From an uncultured Bacteroidota bacterium (GTDB lineage Bacteria > Bacteroidota > Bacteroidia > Chitinophagales > Chitinophagaceae), in contig CAIVEW010000039.1 of the NCBI GenBank assembly GCA_903905065.1, positions 62,001-126,000 on the forward strand: DNA of 64,000 bases. The letters are read 5' to 3'. Made by a program: the position numbers and the translations under genes. The notes beneath the pieces are model-generated. The model saw nothing but the letters and a program-made list of their open reading frames with translations, did not search any database and was not told the DNA's origin. Position 1 is the first letter of the stretch. Each line of letters starts with the position of its first letter. Of this stretch, positions 35,403 to 44,090 are shown in pieces.

Positions 35403-36686
35403 ATGGTCCTAGACAGAAAAAAATCACCGGATACGCATGATGCAGTGGAGTTTGACTACAAGCTGCCACCTATACAAACAGAAAAACTAGAAAATGGCCT
35501 GATGCTTTATTGGCTGGATGCTGGTGTGCAAGACGTGGCACAAATAGACTGGGTTTTTCCGGCGGGATTGTGGTATGAGCAGAAACCTTCCGTGGCGCAG
35601 GCTGCCGCAGGGCTGCTGAAAAACGGCACCTCCAAATACACCGCCGAACAAATACACGAAGCACTTGAATTTTATGGTGCACAACTGAAAGTGAGCGCCG
35701 GCAACGACTATGCAACTGTTACGCTTTACGCACTGACCAAACATTTGCCTGAACTGTTACCAATGATCCGTGAGATCATAACAGATGCTATCTTCCCGGA
35801 GGAGGAAGTAGAGATACATAAGCACAACGCGATACAAAAACTGCTGGTAAACCTACGCCAGTGCGAGTTTGTAGCTAACCAGCAAATTGATGCCATGCTT
35901 TTTGGGCCATCTCACCCATATGGCCGCTACAGCAGGAAGGAAAATATAGAGGCGATCACACGCGAGGACCTTGTTGCTTTTTATCGGGCGCATTATAACC
36001 TGGCGCATGTACGCATGTTCATGGCCGGAAAGGTAGGTGCACACGAGGTGAAGTGCGTCAACGATGTTTTCGGTAATGTGGCTTTGGACCCCGCCGAGAT
36101 CAAAAAAGACGCTTTTGCGATACAGTCCGCGACTGACAAATCACTTAGAGTAAACAATGACCCGAATGGCGTGCAGGGCGCTATAAGGATAGGCAGGCAG
36201 TTCCCGAACCGCCATCATCCTGACTATTCACCAATGGTTGTGCTGAATACATTGTTTGGCGGCTATTTCGGGTCGCGGCTGATGAGCAATATACGGGAGG
36301 AAAAAGGGTTCACCTATGGCATCTACAGTTCCCTATCACCGGATATTAACGGTGGTTCATTTATTATTCATACCGAAACGGGACGCGCCGTGGTTGATGC
36401 AGCTATAAAAGAGGTTTATCATGAAATGGAAACGCTTTGTAACGAACCGGCCCCTGACGACGAGCTATTGCTGGTAAAGAACTACCTGCTCGGTGGGCTG
36501 CTTGGTGACCTGGATGGGCCGTTCTCCATACTACAGCGTTGGCGCACCCTCATCCTGAACGGGTTTACAGAGGAGTATTTCAACAATAATATTAACATCT
36601 ACAAGACTGTCACTGCGAAAGAACTTCAATTGCTGGCGCAAAAATATTTCAGCAAAGGCGACTTTTACGAAGTGGTTGTGATCTAA
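35403..36686 (+). CDS. M16-family (insulinase-like) protein, inactive type
   Basis: A 427-residue protein of the M16 fold: an N-terminal domain with VFPAGLWYEQKPSVAQAAAGLLKNGTSKYT, and a second domain with GRQFPNRHHPDYSPMVVLNTLFGGYFGSRLMSNIREEKGFTYGIYS, which carries the arginine/tyrosine substrate-binding segment. The zinc site HxxEH of the first domain is replaced by AQAAAG, so it should be catalytically inactive. Such subunits pair with an active partner, typically encoded nearby; none is seen here. The ATG at 35403 was chosen over a TTG at 35373. Confidence 0.75.
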   Translation: MVLDRKKSPDTHDAVEFDYKLPPIQTEKLENGLMLYWLDAGVQDVAQIDWVFPAGLWYEQKPSVAQAAAGLLKNGTSKYTAEQIHEALEFYGAQLKVSAGNDYATVTLYALTKHLPELLPMIREIITDAIFPEEEVEIHKHNAIQKLLVNLRQCEFVANQQIDAMLFGPSHPYGRYSRKENIEAITREDLVAFYRAHYNLAHVRMFMAGKVGAHEVKCVNDVFGNVALDPAEIKKDAFAIQSATDKSLRVNNDPNGVQGAIRIGRQFPNRHHPDYSPMVVLNTLFGGYFGSRLMSNIREEKGFTYGIYSSLSPDINGGSFIIHTETGRAVVDAAIKEVYHEMETLCNEPAPDDELLLVKNYLLGGLLGDLDGPFSILQRWRTLILNGFTEEYFNNNINIYKTVTAKELQLLAQKYFSKGDFYEVVVI

Positions 36687-36727
36687 AAGAATCAGGGCTA
36701 ACCGTGGAGGTTAGCCCTGATTCTTTT
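36685..36727. terminator. Strong bidirectional terminator
   Basis: AAAAGAATCAGGGCTAACC is perfectly mirrored by GGTTAGCCCTGATTCTTTT around a 5-base loop (GTGGA). T-runs lie at both ends, so it can end both the M16 transcript and the minus-strand gene at 36757. Confidence 0.9.
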
Positions 36728-36756
36728 GCTGCGACACGTGCCGCGAATATTGCTTA

Positions 36757-37410
36757 CTATTCTTCTGTTTTCTTTTTCTTGGGAGCGGCTTTCTTAGCTG
36801 GCTTTTCTTCACCTTCTGCTGATTCTTCGCCTTCCGCCTTTTTCTTTTTGGCTACTTTCTTAGGCTTTTCCTCAGCGACAGCTGCGTCATCACCTTCACT
36901 CTTCTTTGCTTTCGCTTTCTTCGCCGGCTTTTCTTCAGCTACTGCGGGAGCTGCTGCTTCTGCAACCGCAACTTCAGCAACAGGTTCAGCCTGATCTTCG
37001 GCTGCGGGCGCTTCTTCCGCCGGGAAACGGAGGAGATCGTTCGCTTTGAGGATCTCGTACCATTTCAGCATTTTCTTCATATCGCTTACATATACGCGCT
37101 CCTGGTCGAACTCAGGAAATATGGAAGTGAAATAGGTTTTTATGGCATTGTTGTCTGTGCTTTTTGCATCAGCGGGAGGCACGCTGGCTTCATGTTCCAG
37201 CATCTTCTCGAAGACATTGTGCAGGCGCACATTGTCACCGGTAGTGTATACTTCTATGCTCTCCAGCGGAGTTACATTATGCTGGCGCGCAGAAATGAAC
37301 TTGGTTGTTTTGTCTGCCACGTTGCGCACTATCGCGCCATCGCTCTTTGTGGTCAGTAATTGGTAAAGCCCGCCGAGGCCCGTAACTGCTACTATTTCTC
37401 TGTATTCCAT
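36757..37410 (-). CDS. DUF5606 domain protein with Lys/Ala/Glu-rich tail
   Basis: A 217-residue protein from the ATG at 37410 (TATTCCAT on plus). The N-terminal 130 residues match DUF5606, a Bacteroidota-specific domain: MEYREIVAVTGLGGLYQLLTTKSDGAIVR and ESIEVYTTGDNVRLHNVF. The rest is a low-complexity tail of repeated KPAKKAKAKK / AEEKPKK units, resembling histone-like tails and possibly nucleic-acid binding. Upstream in-frame starts would add an implausible extension. The function is unknown. Confidence 0.75.
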   Translation of the reverse strand: MEYREIVAVTGLGGLYQLLTTKSDGAIVRNVADKTTKFISARQHNVTPLESIEVYTTGDNVRLHNVFEKMLEHEASVPPADAKSTDNNAIKTYFTSIFPEFDQERVYVSDMKKMLKWYEILKANDLLRFPAEEAPAAEDQAEPVAEVAVAEAAAPAVAEEKPAKKAKAKKSEGDDAAVAEEKPKKVAKKKKAEGEESAEGEEKPAKKAAPKKKKTEE

Positions 37411-37554
37411 AATCCGTATTAAAGGGGAGCAAAAATAGGTTAAAAAGTTAAAAGGATACGCTGTTAACAAATAAAAGCTAATAACATTTTATATATCCCG
37501 GATTTTTTTGTTGTCGTTTCTGTGGGTGGGGTAAGATTATTATATATTTGCCCT

Positions 37555-38091
37555 ATGATTCTTTCTGATTCCCGCATACTTGAAGAAATAGAAAAAGGCA
37601 CTATTGTCATAGAGCCCTACGACCGGAAAAACCTTGGTTCCAACTCCTATGATGTGCACCTGGGCAAGTACCTGGCCATGTATGATGACGCGATGCTAGA
37701 TGCCAAGAAACACAACACAATTTCTCATTTCGAGATACCGGAAGAAGGCTATGTGCTGCTGCCGGGCAATCTATACCTGGGTGTTACCGATGAATATACG
37801 GAGACACATGCTCACATACCCTTCCTGGAAGGAAAGTCCTCAACAGGCAGGCTGGGGATAGATATACATGCGACTGCAGGCAAGGGCGATGTGGGCTTCT
37901 GCAACGCCTGGACGCTGGAAATATCCTGTGTAATGCCGGTGAAGGTTTATGCCGGAATGCCTATTGGCCAGCTTATCTACTTCCCGGCAGAGGGTGAGGT
38001 GATCAACAAGTACAATAAGAAAGAGGGCGCTAAGTATACTGGCCGCACTAATAAGCCAGTGGAAAGTATGATGTGGAAGAATAAGTTTTAA
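37555..38091 (+). CDS. dcd: dCTP deaminase
   Basis: A 178-residue protein from the ATG at 37555. It carries the dCTP deaminase/dUTPase trimer fold: MILSDSRILEEIEKGTIVIEPYDRKNLGSNSYDVHLG, then ETHAHIPFLEGKSSTGRLGIDIHATAGKGDVGF with the catalytic Glu, and SCVMPVKVYAGMPIGQLIYF. It converts dCTP to dUTP for thymidylate synthesis. A TATATTTG (-7-like box) lies at 37543-37550, only 4 nt before the ATG, compatible with a very short leader. Confidence 0.9.
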   Translation: MILSDSRILEEIEKGTIVIEPYDRKNLGSNSYDVHLGKYLAMYDDAMLDAKKHNTISHFEIPEEGYVLLPGNLYLGVTDEYTETHAHIPFLEGKSSTGRLGIDIHATAGKGDVGFCNAWTLEISCVMPVKVYAGMPIGQLIYFPAEGEVINKYNKKEGAKYTGRTNKPVESMMWKNKF

Positions 38092-38524
38092 CTCTATGGC
38101 GAGCGAGTGGAATCTCGCTCTACGAAGCCACTTTTTAGCTTATTGTCGCGGTTGCACACAAAGCGAAAACTCTCATATCCTGTCCATGTTACCTTACTTT
38201 TCTTTTGCTTCGCCGAAAAGAAAAGTAACAAAAGTAAAGGCGAGTTTTGGCCAAAGGCTCCGCCGGCCAAAACATAGCTCTACGCTGCTGTCTCACAGCA
38301 TCTGTCATCGATATGGCGCTGAAATTCTGCCTATCCTTGCTGCTATTGAACTATTCAATTGTATCAACTTCAACACCGGATTAAATTACAGAATTCATTT
38401 CTACGACAGCCTTAAGGCGCCATCATAGGCTCAACTTCGTCTCAACTATTATCAATAGTGTTTTGAAAGTCCATCTGCCTCAGACTCTTTGCGTCGGCGC
38501 AATTTTAAAATACCCGGTTTTGTA
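38092..38524. other. Intergenic region with three hairpins
   Basis: No convincing gene. A GAGCGAG/CTCGCTC hairpin (38101-38120) directly after dcd is a likely terminator. A Bacteroidota-type repeat pair follows at 38194-38273. The remainder to the LEA gene is unstructured. Confidence 0.55.
38194..38273. repeat. Double hairpin intergenic repeat
   Basis: TTACTTTTCTTTT mirrors AAAAGAAAAGTAA (38194-38228, 13 bp, loop GCTTCGCCG), then GTTTTGGCC mirrors GGCCAAAAC (38244-38273). I recognise this double hairpin as a type that recurs between genes in many Bacteroidota genomes. Confidence 0.65.
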
Positions 38525-38980
38525 CTACCATTTCAGGCTGGAGCGGATGTCTTGTTTGCCTTCGTAGTTGACGGGAACTTTTATGTATATGCCGCGGCGG
38601 CCGGCCCTTATGGTGCCTGCCAGTTTTATGTCAACATCGCTTTTCAGCAACATTTGCAAGGCATTAGGGAGCACATTTTTCATATCTACATTGAGGGTTA
38701 CGGGCAGTAAAAACGTATCCAGGCCGGGAACGGAGCACTGGTTGTTGACGCACATTTTCCCTAGCAGGGTACCATTAATGAACACATCTACGTCTGCATT
38801 TTTCAATTTCATGCTGTAGCTGTTGGGGTTGTACATACGGATATCAAGGCTTACACCGGATTGCTGCAAGCCTGCATTTTGCAGTTTGAAGTGCTGAATA
38901 TCCTTATATACAAGTTCCTTTGGCTGCCTGCATGAACAGACCAACAGTACTAATAAGAGTGAAAGGGTGCCGATCTTCAT
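38525..38980 (-). CDS. LEA-type (water stress/hypersensitive response) lipoprotein
   Basis: A 151-residue protein with a lipoprotein signal (LLLVLLVCSC) and one LEA type 2 (WHy-like) domain: LQQSGVSLDIRMYNPNSYSMKLKNADVDVFINGTLLGKM. This beta-sandwich is used for anchoring or stress functions in bacteria. It is monocistronic on the minus strand. A related LEA-like domain is encoded at 61472 in the virus-like element. Confidence 0.7.
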   Translation of the reverse strand: MKIGTLSLLLVLLVCSCRQPKELVYKDIQHFKLQNAGLQQSGVSLDIRMYNPNSYSMKLKNADVDVFINGTLLGKMCVNNQCSVPGLDTFLLPVTLNVDMKNVLPNALQMLLKSDVDIKLAGTIRAGRRGIYIKVPVNYEGKQDIRSSLKW

Positions 38981-39470
38981 CAGAATCTTTTTATAATGTT
39001 ATGCCCGAATTTGTGCTTCTTGCTGCCATGTCCCATTTCTAACGAATTTTTTCGGTGCTTATATGGGGCGTTTATTTCGGGTGGTGTTTCGTTTTTTATT
39101 ACGTTTATTTATAATTTCCCACTGTTACCCATCTTAACCTCAGATTAGCCGTGATTTACTGATTTACCGTTTCCTGATCGATGTTACTTCATGCCTCATC
39201 ACACCCCATCGCGCCTCATTTTCAAAATTTTTTAATCGGCATACATATTTTTTATGGAACGATAAAGAAACGGCCAAATCCAGCACAAAGATACCGAGCA
39301 ATATAATAGATGCCAAGACGATTTGATTATGGGGGTTAAGGGTTTGGCTATAGTGTATTATTGATGAATTCGGACGCAACAACTAGATGTCATTTTCAAT
39401 AACTTTACAATACGAAGTTTTCAAAAAGCCCAAACAAAGGTGTGGCATTTTAATACCTCAAGAAAAACTC
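38981..39470. other. Intergenic region without a convincing gene
   Basis: About 490 bp, AT-rich. A short minus-strand frame (39164-39382) has one hydrophobic stretch but no start support and is not called. No strong hairpin was seen. Confidence 0.45.
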
Positions 39471-39656
39471 ATGAAAAATGTGACTGTTAAAACCATTAGA
39501 AAAATATTAGGGTTCACAATACTCATGATCATTCTGCTTTGGGGGAGGGTCATAGTGAGTATAGTAGAAGCTCATGCATGGGTGGGTGTAGTTCTCTTGC
39601 TATGTGCAGTGGCTTATGTACTGTGGGGTATGTTTTGGAGCGGAGAGAAAGCCTAA
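39471..39656 (+). CDS. Small two-span membrane protein
   Basis: A 61-residue protein from the ATG at 39471 (MKNVTVKTIRKILGF). Two hydrophobic spans: ILMIILLWGRVIVSIV and WVGVVLLLCAVAYVLWGMFW. An earlier ATG at 39387 would add 28 residues with no supporting features. Function unknown; a host gene by composition. Confidence 0.5.
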   Translation: MKNVTVKTIRKILGFTILMIILLWGRVIVSIVEAHAWVGVVLLLCAVAYVLWGMFWSGEKA

Positions 39657-39698
39657 ACCTTGTAGGTAGAAGAGTCGTTGAGAAAAAAGAAATTCTAA

Positions 39699-39821
39699 AT
39701 GGCTAAGAAATACAGGCAGGAAATAGCTGCTATCTTGTTTGTTGCGTGTGTCGCGCTGCTGTATTCGGCGGTTAAAATGTCTGCGGGAAAACCATGGGGC
39801 AATCGCTCGGGAAACCCCTAA
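39699..39821 (+). CDS. 40-residue single-span membrane peptide
   Basis: ATG at 39699 followed by MAKKYRQEIAAILFVACVAL and ending GNRSGNP. One hydrophobic span near residues 9-24. The upstream GAGAAAAAAGAAATTC gives a weak ribosome site. It lies 42 bp after the previous small membrane protein and may be cotranscribed. Low support. Confidence 0.4.
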   Translation: MAKKYRQEIAAILFVACVALLYSAVKMSAGKPWGNRSGNP

Positions 39822-39853
39822 TTGCGGAGTGTGATCTATTCAGCATTGTTACT

Positions 39854-40093
39854 ATGAAAGACAATAGATTTCTCAGCTCCGGCTGCTCCCTCACCCGGTC
39901 TATGGCCGTAATCGGCACAAAGTGGAAGCCCATCATTGTGTATGTGCTGCAGGACTAGAGTGGATTTTTTGTTTCGTCTCGGCAATTAAGAGTATTAGTA
40001 GCAACTACTAGCACCTTAAAGCATTTTGTGCCCCAGACAGGAAAGTTATCGAACCAATTGATGGAAATTTTGAAGAAGCTTTATGCACTCTAG
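39854..40093 (+). pseudogene. Remnant of an HxlR-family regulator
   Basis: ATG at 39854 gives MKDNRFLSSGCSLTRSMAVIGTKWKPIIVYVLQD, which is the opening of HxlR regulators (C-P/S-L-T-R, then V-I-G-x-K-W-K-P-I-I). A TAG at 39956-39958 interrupts it. The same frame continues to 40093 with SSRQLRVLVATTS and KLSNQLMEILKKL, weakly resembling the rest of the winged helix. A full member is about 110 residues, so it is degraded. It marks the boundary to the accessory region. Confidence 0.5.
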
Positions 40094-40164
40094 CTTTAAT
40101 ATATAAAACTAAACCTTCACCAAATTCATCTGGCTTTCAAAAACCAAATAAAAATATTTTAGGA

Positions 40165-41139
40165 CTACGTAACAGCATATCTTTTGGCAATAGGGGCTAT
40201 CAATGTTTCAACTATTGAGATATTTATCGGTCGCCTACCATTTCCATTATCTTTACCATGCTGCAATAATTTACTAAGAATTTCAAATAAGTCCTTATCA
40301 TTAATTTTGAAGTCTTCAAAACAGATACAACCAATTGGCAAATTACCTTGAAGAATATACCAAAATAATTTTCCTAATTGAAATATATCTGAAGCTTCAT
40401 CTATTATACAATCAAAAGTAAATTCCGGTTTGTTTTTATCCTCCGTTAGAAGTTTATTCATAGCTTCCGGTGTTTCCCATCCGAAAGCTCCAATTCTTTG
40501 ATCTTTATCAAGTGCTAAATCGTCCTCGTCTTTGTATCGTATAAGCCCTAAATCTCCAACTTTGCACTCTTCTCCAAACATAAAAATATTGTCATGCTTA
40601 ATATCCCTGTGGTATATTTTTATATTATGTAGCTGCTTTATTCCTTCTAAAATGCTTTGAAACAAGAATATTTTCTGCTGAATCGTTTTCTTTTCAATTA
40701 AATAATCATTAAGATCAGAATTTGCTTTCTCCATAGTGTAAAATGGAAATAATTTATCCTCAATTGCTATTTCGCCGTAATTTATCAATTTAACAACGTT
40801 GGTTAGTTTACTTTGATTTGCCCTTTTTAGTGCTAATATTTCTCTTCTAAATCTATGTCTCCTGTTATCAATAAACTTAGAATATGGACCATTAGATGCG
40901 AATTTTGAAATTTTTATAATATACTGTTCGGGTTCATAATCGTCGCTCTCCTCTACACTTGTTGGTTGAATTATGAAAACATTTGAATTTCCTCCCCTAT
41001 TACCTGGAGTTCCTTTAAGATATTTCATTTCGAACTCAATTCCATCAATACTTATAATATTGTAGTAGGAATCAATATCTAATCTGATTTTATTATCAGA
41101 AATAAGGGTAATTTTCTTTGAAGTTTTTACTAACATCAT
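40165..41139 (-). CDS. Hanks-type protein kinase
   Basis: A 324-residue kinase. Catalytic lysine Lys76 in YIIKISKF, the HRD motif at 177-179 (HRDIKHDN), DLG at 196-198 (metal binding, DLG instead of DFG), and activation/APE-like GAFGWETPEA at 217-226. No membrane span or sensor domain: an N-terminal beta part (residues 1-75) precedes the kinase fold. It is 12 bp downstream of the DUF262 gene, so the two are likely cotranscribed. Together they resemble two-gene defence modules. The target is unknown. Confidence 0.8.
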   Translation of the reverse strand: MMLVKTSKKITLISDNKIRLDIDSYYNIISIDGIEFEMKYLKGTPGNRGGNSNVFIIQPTSVEESDDYEPEQYIIKISKFASNGPYSKFIDNRRHRFRREILALKRANQSKLTNVVKLINYGEIAIEDKLFPFYTMEKANSDLNDYLIEKKTIQQKIFLFQSILEGIKQLHNIKIYHRDIKHDNIFMFGEECKVGDLGLIRYKDEDDLALDKDQRIGAFGWETPEAMNKLLTEDKNKPEFTFDCIIDEASDIFQLGKLFWYILQGNLPIGCICFEDFKINDKDLFEILSKLLQHGKDNGNGRRPINISIVETLIAPIAKRYAVT

Positions 41140-41151
41140 ATCAGCTTTGAA

Positions 41152-42255
41152 CTATGAGTTGAAGGATATACTTGGCTTTAATGATTTAAGTCTATTCAAA
41201 TCAATTGTATGGTAAACACCATAAGCTTTCAATTCAGAGTCGAGCATATTGTAAAATGTCAGTATGTCTTTTTGTGTTGAATTAGGGCTTTGATTTTCAT
41301 TTAAAAATAAAGCTTCTAAAAAATTTTGTCTTTCCTGTCTTGCACTTTTTGAATTGGATTGCGTAATACAATTACGAGCATAGTTTTGAAATGACAGGCA
41401 TTCATCATTTGAAGGTGAAATGTCTCCTCCAACCAATACGAGGATTTGATAAAAATGAGAAAGAAAGACTGGATTTAAATCAAAATCATTTAAAAAACCA
41501 AATACTGTATAGAAGTCATTACGTTGTTTGTATCTCGTTTTTTTTATGGGGAATAATCGATTTAGAGAAAAAATATTATCCGAGGTAGCCTTAAACTTAG
41601 CCAATAAAGCATTGTATTCCGTTTCAGTTATATCTTGTTCAAAAGTTCTATCAACTCTTTCTTTCTTATCAGTTATACCATCTTTTATTCTAACAATTAT
41701 TTCCGAAACGAAATCCATATCGTTCATTCTCTTTAGCACAGTATCAGTAAATAGACCTAAATTTTGGAAATTTTCATAAGCGTTGCAATCGTTAATAAGT
41801 TTCAGGAATTTCGTATCATAATATTCAGCCTTTTTTATCTCAGGTCTATTTAAATGAACTCCTGCACTGTTTACTAACCCATAAAACTCCTCAATAGACA
41901 AGTCTCCAGGTTCAATTTCTTCTACAATTATTACAGGAATAGTAAAATTTTCAAAATTTGGAAAGTCCTGTTTTGCATATAATTTACCTTCAAAATTTGA
42001 GAAATCCTGATTTAAAAAACCTAATATAGTTCTTGTTCGTTGCTGCCCGTCAACTACTTCAAATTTGCCAGGAGATTTTTCAAGAAGGAATATATTTGGG
42101 ATTGGATAATTTTTAACGATAGATTCAATCAAAATCCTTTGATCCTCTAATGACCAAATAAATCTACGCTGATAAGGCGGATTAATATTAAGATTCCCAT
42201 CTTTGTGTACACCAACTAATTTGGAAATTGTCCATTGTTCATTTCTAAACTTCAT
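41152..42255 (-). CDS. DUF262 (GmrSD/ParB-like) protein
   Basis: A 367-residue protein with the DUF262 signature: PPYQRRFIWSLEDQRILIESIVKNYPIP near 26-53, and VDGQQRTRTI at 68-77 (the DGQQR motif of ParB/Srx-like nucleotide-binding domains). No C-terminal HNH (DUF1524) motif is seen, unlike full-length GmrSD-type nucleases. DUF262 proteins occur in restriction of modified DNA and in other phage defence modules. It is first in an operon with a protein kinase. The pairing is unusual among described systems known to me. Confidence 0.8.
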   Translation of the reverse strand: MKFRNEQWTISKLVGVHKDGNLNINPPYQRRFIWSLEDQRILIESIVKNYPIPNIFLLEKSPGKFEVVDGQQRTRTILGFLNQDFSNFEGKLYAKQDFPNFENFTIPVIIVEEIEPGDLSIEEFYGLVNSAGVHLNRPEIKKAEYYDTKFLKLINDCNAYENFQNLGLFTDTVLKRMNDMDFVSEIIVRIKDGITDKKERVDRTFEQDITETEYNALLAKFKATSDNIFSLNRLFPIKKTRYKQRNDFYTVFGFLNDFDLNPVFLSHFYQILVLVGGDISPSNDECLSFQNYARNCITQSNSKSARQERQNFLEALFLNENQSPNSTQKDILTFYNMLDSELKAYGVYHTIDLNRLKSLKPSISFNS

Positions 42256-42351
42256 AAGCTTTGGTTTAACTTTCTGCTGTCAATAAAAAATTATTTGGAG
42301 AAGGGGATACGATAATCCGTCAAAATTATAAAAATTAATCACTTCAGGTCA

Positions 42352-42386
42352 ACAAAAACAAAAAGCCAGCCTGAGAACAGGCCAGC
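42352..42386 (-). terminator. Terminator of the minus-strand gene at 42458
   Basis: On the minus strand an imperfect stem (GCTGGCCTG / CAGGCTGGC) is followed by TTTTTGTTTTTGTT. It ends transcription from the 42697-42458 pair before the DUF262 promoter. Confidence 0.6.
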
Positions 42387-42457
42387 CCCTATAAACCCTA
42401 TCACCATGAAAACTCAATAAATCCTTTAAATATCGAAACAATCAACTTGTTTAAAGC

Positions 42458-42670
42458 CTACTTTCCAATACAATCCTCAGCCCAATCTGAGTCCCAGATT
42501 GTATCTAGTAAGCCACTTTGACAGGCTTGCTCAGCATTTTTCCTTACATCATCTTCCTTAGTGTCACTCGGAAAATTCTTAGAATATTTATTCCCATCAA
42601 CGAGAATATTATACCGCCAAAATTTCCCAATACCATAACGACACATCAATTCTACATTGCAATTTGCCAT
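42458..42670 (-). CDS. Small cysteine-containing protein
   Basis: A 70-residue protein with five cysteines (MANCNVELMCRYGIGKFWRY, then QACQSG, DCIGK). It lies 26 bp downstream of the secreted tail-collar gene in the same direction and may be cotranscribed. No signal peptide is seen. No family recognised; a partner of the upstream gene is possible. Confidence 0.4.
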   Translation of the reverse strand: MANCNVELMCRYGIGKFWRYNILVDGNKYSKNFPSDTKEDDVRKNAEQACQSGLLDTIWDSDWAEDCIGK

Positions 42671-42696
42671 AACACTTTGGAGTATACTTAAAATAA

Positions 42697-43947
42697 CTAA
42701 TTAATTTTTATATAATAATAAACAGAAATATTCCTTGGTCGTGTTTCAGCCCCCCCATAAGAGTAGTCTTCGTAGGTTTCAGGCTTATGACAATCGCTCC
42801 CTTCATTGCCGCCGGCAATAAAAGTGTTACAAATGCTACTTCCTCCAAGAGAAGGTTTCATATTATGGTGATGCCTTTTAACTTGGTCAGTCTGCAACGT
42901 ATTCGCACGACGTCCACTTCCATCAGGATCCTGCTGTTGGGTACTAACATTCGGAACGTCCATTAATCCAAAGTCATTCAAGCCTCTTAAAAACACGCCT
43001 CTTAAATCAGGGACATTATTTGCATATTGACCATACAAAGAACCAACCACACTTCGACCGTCTGCTGGAGCCCATTTACATCTCGCTCTATCTTGATAAT
43101 TTAGTACAGAAGGTAAGCTATTTGCCTGACAAAAAATATTCCAGGGAAGAACACTTGCAACAATTGTTCCAACCGGAGAATTATTTGCCGGATTTTCTAA
43201 TGGAATACCTGGAATGTATATTGGATCAGTTTCGTATTCACTAACATTTACTCTAACACTCACATCTTTATGAGGATCAGTAATTCTAAATTTACATGTA
43301 TACGAACTTTGACCCGAAATAGTTCTATTTTCAGTTAAATCTCCACCACTTTGCTGCTCTGCATTTATTGAGACAATTGAAGTGATACGTTCAATATCTC
43401 GTGTATTTTTGTGTTTCCAAGTTAAAGTAACGGTAAATTCACTGCCGCTGATTTCTTTATTTAATAGGATCACATCAGCATTAGAACAGTGAATTCTATA
43501 GCATTCGACCCATGCAGCCATTAAATCTTTTGATGTTATTTTTTGGGAAATAAATTTATAGTCAGATTGAGCAATATCTTGATTAAGTGAATAATATTGC
43601 TTCATGCTCTCAAATTTGGTTCTTTTTGCAGATTCAGACATGTCGCCTGAAAAAAAACCGCTGTACGCCAAATATGCTGCACCTGTTTCGACTGAAGATT
43701 CTTTCCTCCATTCATCTGTTGCCCAATATGTATATTCATGGGTAAAAACAATTTTTAGAGCAGATTTGTAATCAGAGCCGCTTGAAAGTCTGTAATCGTC
43801 ACGTACACCATCTTTTAGAGCATTATCGCATGAGCATTCGTCTTGAACTAAAGTCTGAATTCTGTTAGATGGTTTTACTTGACCAAATATTGGTGTAATC
43901 CATACCACCAAAATAAATGTTACAAATAGTATAATTGCGTTTTTCAT
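42697..43947 (-). CDS. Secreted protein with phage tail-collar C-terminal domain
   Basis: A 416-residue protein. Residues 1-22 are a signal peptide (AIILFVTFILVVWITPIFG). Residues 23-260 are unrecognised and cysteine-containing. Residues about 265-416 follow the phage tail-collar/receptor-tip pattern: PVGTIVASVLPW, WAPADGRSVVGSLYGQYANNVPDLRGVFLRGLNDFG, and the closing ETRPRNISVYYYIKI. Such domains occur in tail fibres; a secreted version outside any tail operon is unusual. Possible roles: surface adhesin or decoy. Composition is AT-rich like its neighbours. Confidence 0.65.
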   Translation of the reverse strand: MKNAIILFVTFILVVWITPIFGQVKPSNRIQTLVQDECSCDNALKDGVRDDYRLSSGSDYKSALKIVFTHEYTYWATDEWRKESSVETGAAYLAYSGFFSGDMSESAKRTKFESMKQYYSLNQDIAQSDYKFISQKITSKDLMAAWVECYRIHCSNADVILLNKEISGSEFTVTLTWKHKNTRDIERITSIVSINAEQQSGGDLTENRTISGQSSYTCKFRITDPHKDVSVRVNVSEYETDPIYIPGIPLENPANNSPVGTIVASVLPWNIFCQANSLPSVLNYQDRARCKWAPADGRSVVGSLYGQYANNVPDLRGVFLRGLNDFGLMDVPNVSTQQQDPDGSGRRANTLQTDQVKRHHHNMKPSLGGSSICNTFIAGGNEGSDCHKPETYEDYSYGGAETRPRNISVYYYIKIN

Positions 43948-44090
43948 TTTGTGTTGTTTTAGATGGTTATTAATGGAAGCAAATATTGCACCAATGTACT
44001 AAAAATGTTGAAACGGAAATATTTTTCTGTTAATCGAAATTCTATGATCATTTTCTAAAAGCTTAATTGTTACCATTGAACTTCGTAATT

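Noticed and set aside
38096-38428. Plus-strand frame of 110 codons after dcd
   Set aside because: Covers three hairpin repeats; no family or start evidence.
39164-39382. Minus-strand frame of 72 codons with one hydrophobic stretch
   Set aside because: No ribosome site or neighbour support; likely chance in AT-rich DNA.
42395-42420. Mini-frame MKTQ followed by a stop, on the plus strand near a terminator
   Set aside because: Could be a leader peptide, but no downstream plus-strand gene exists to be regulated.
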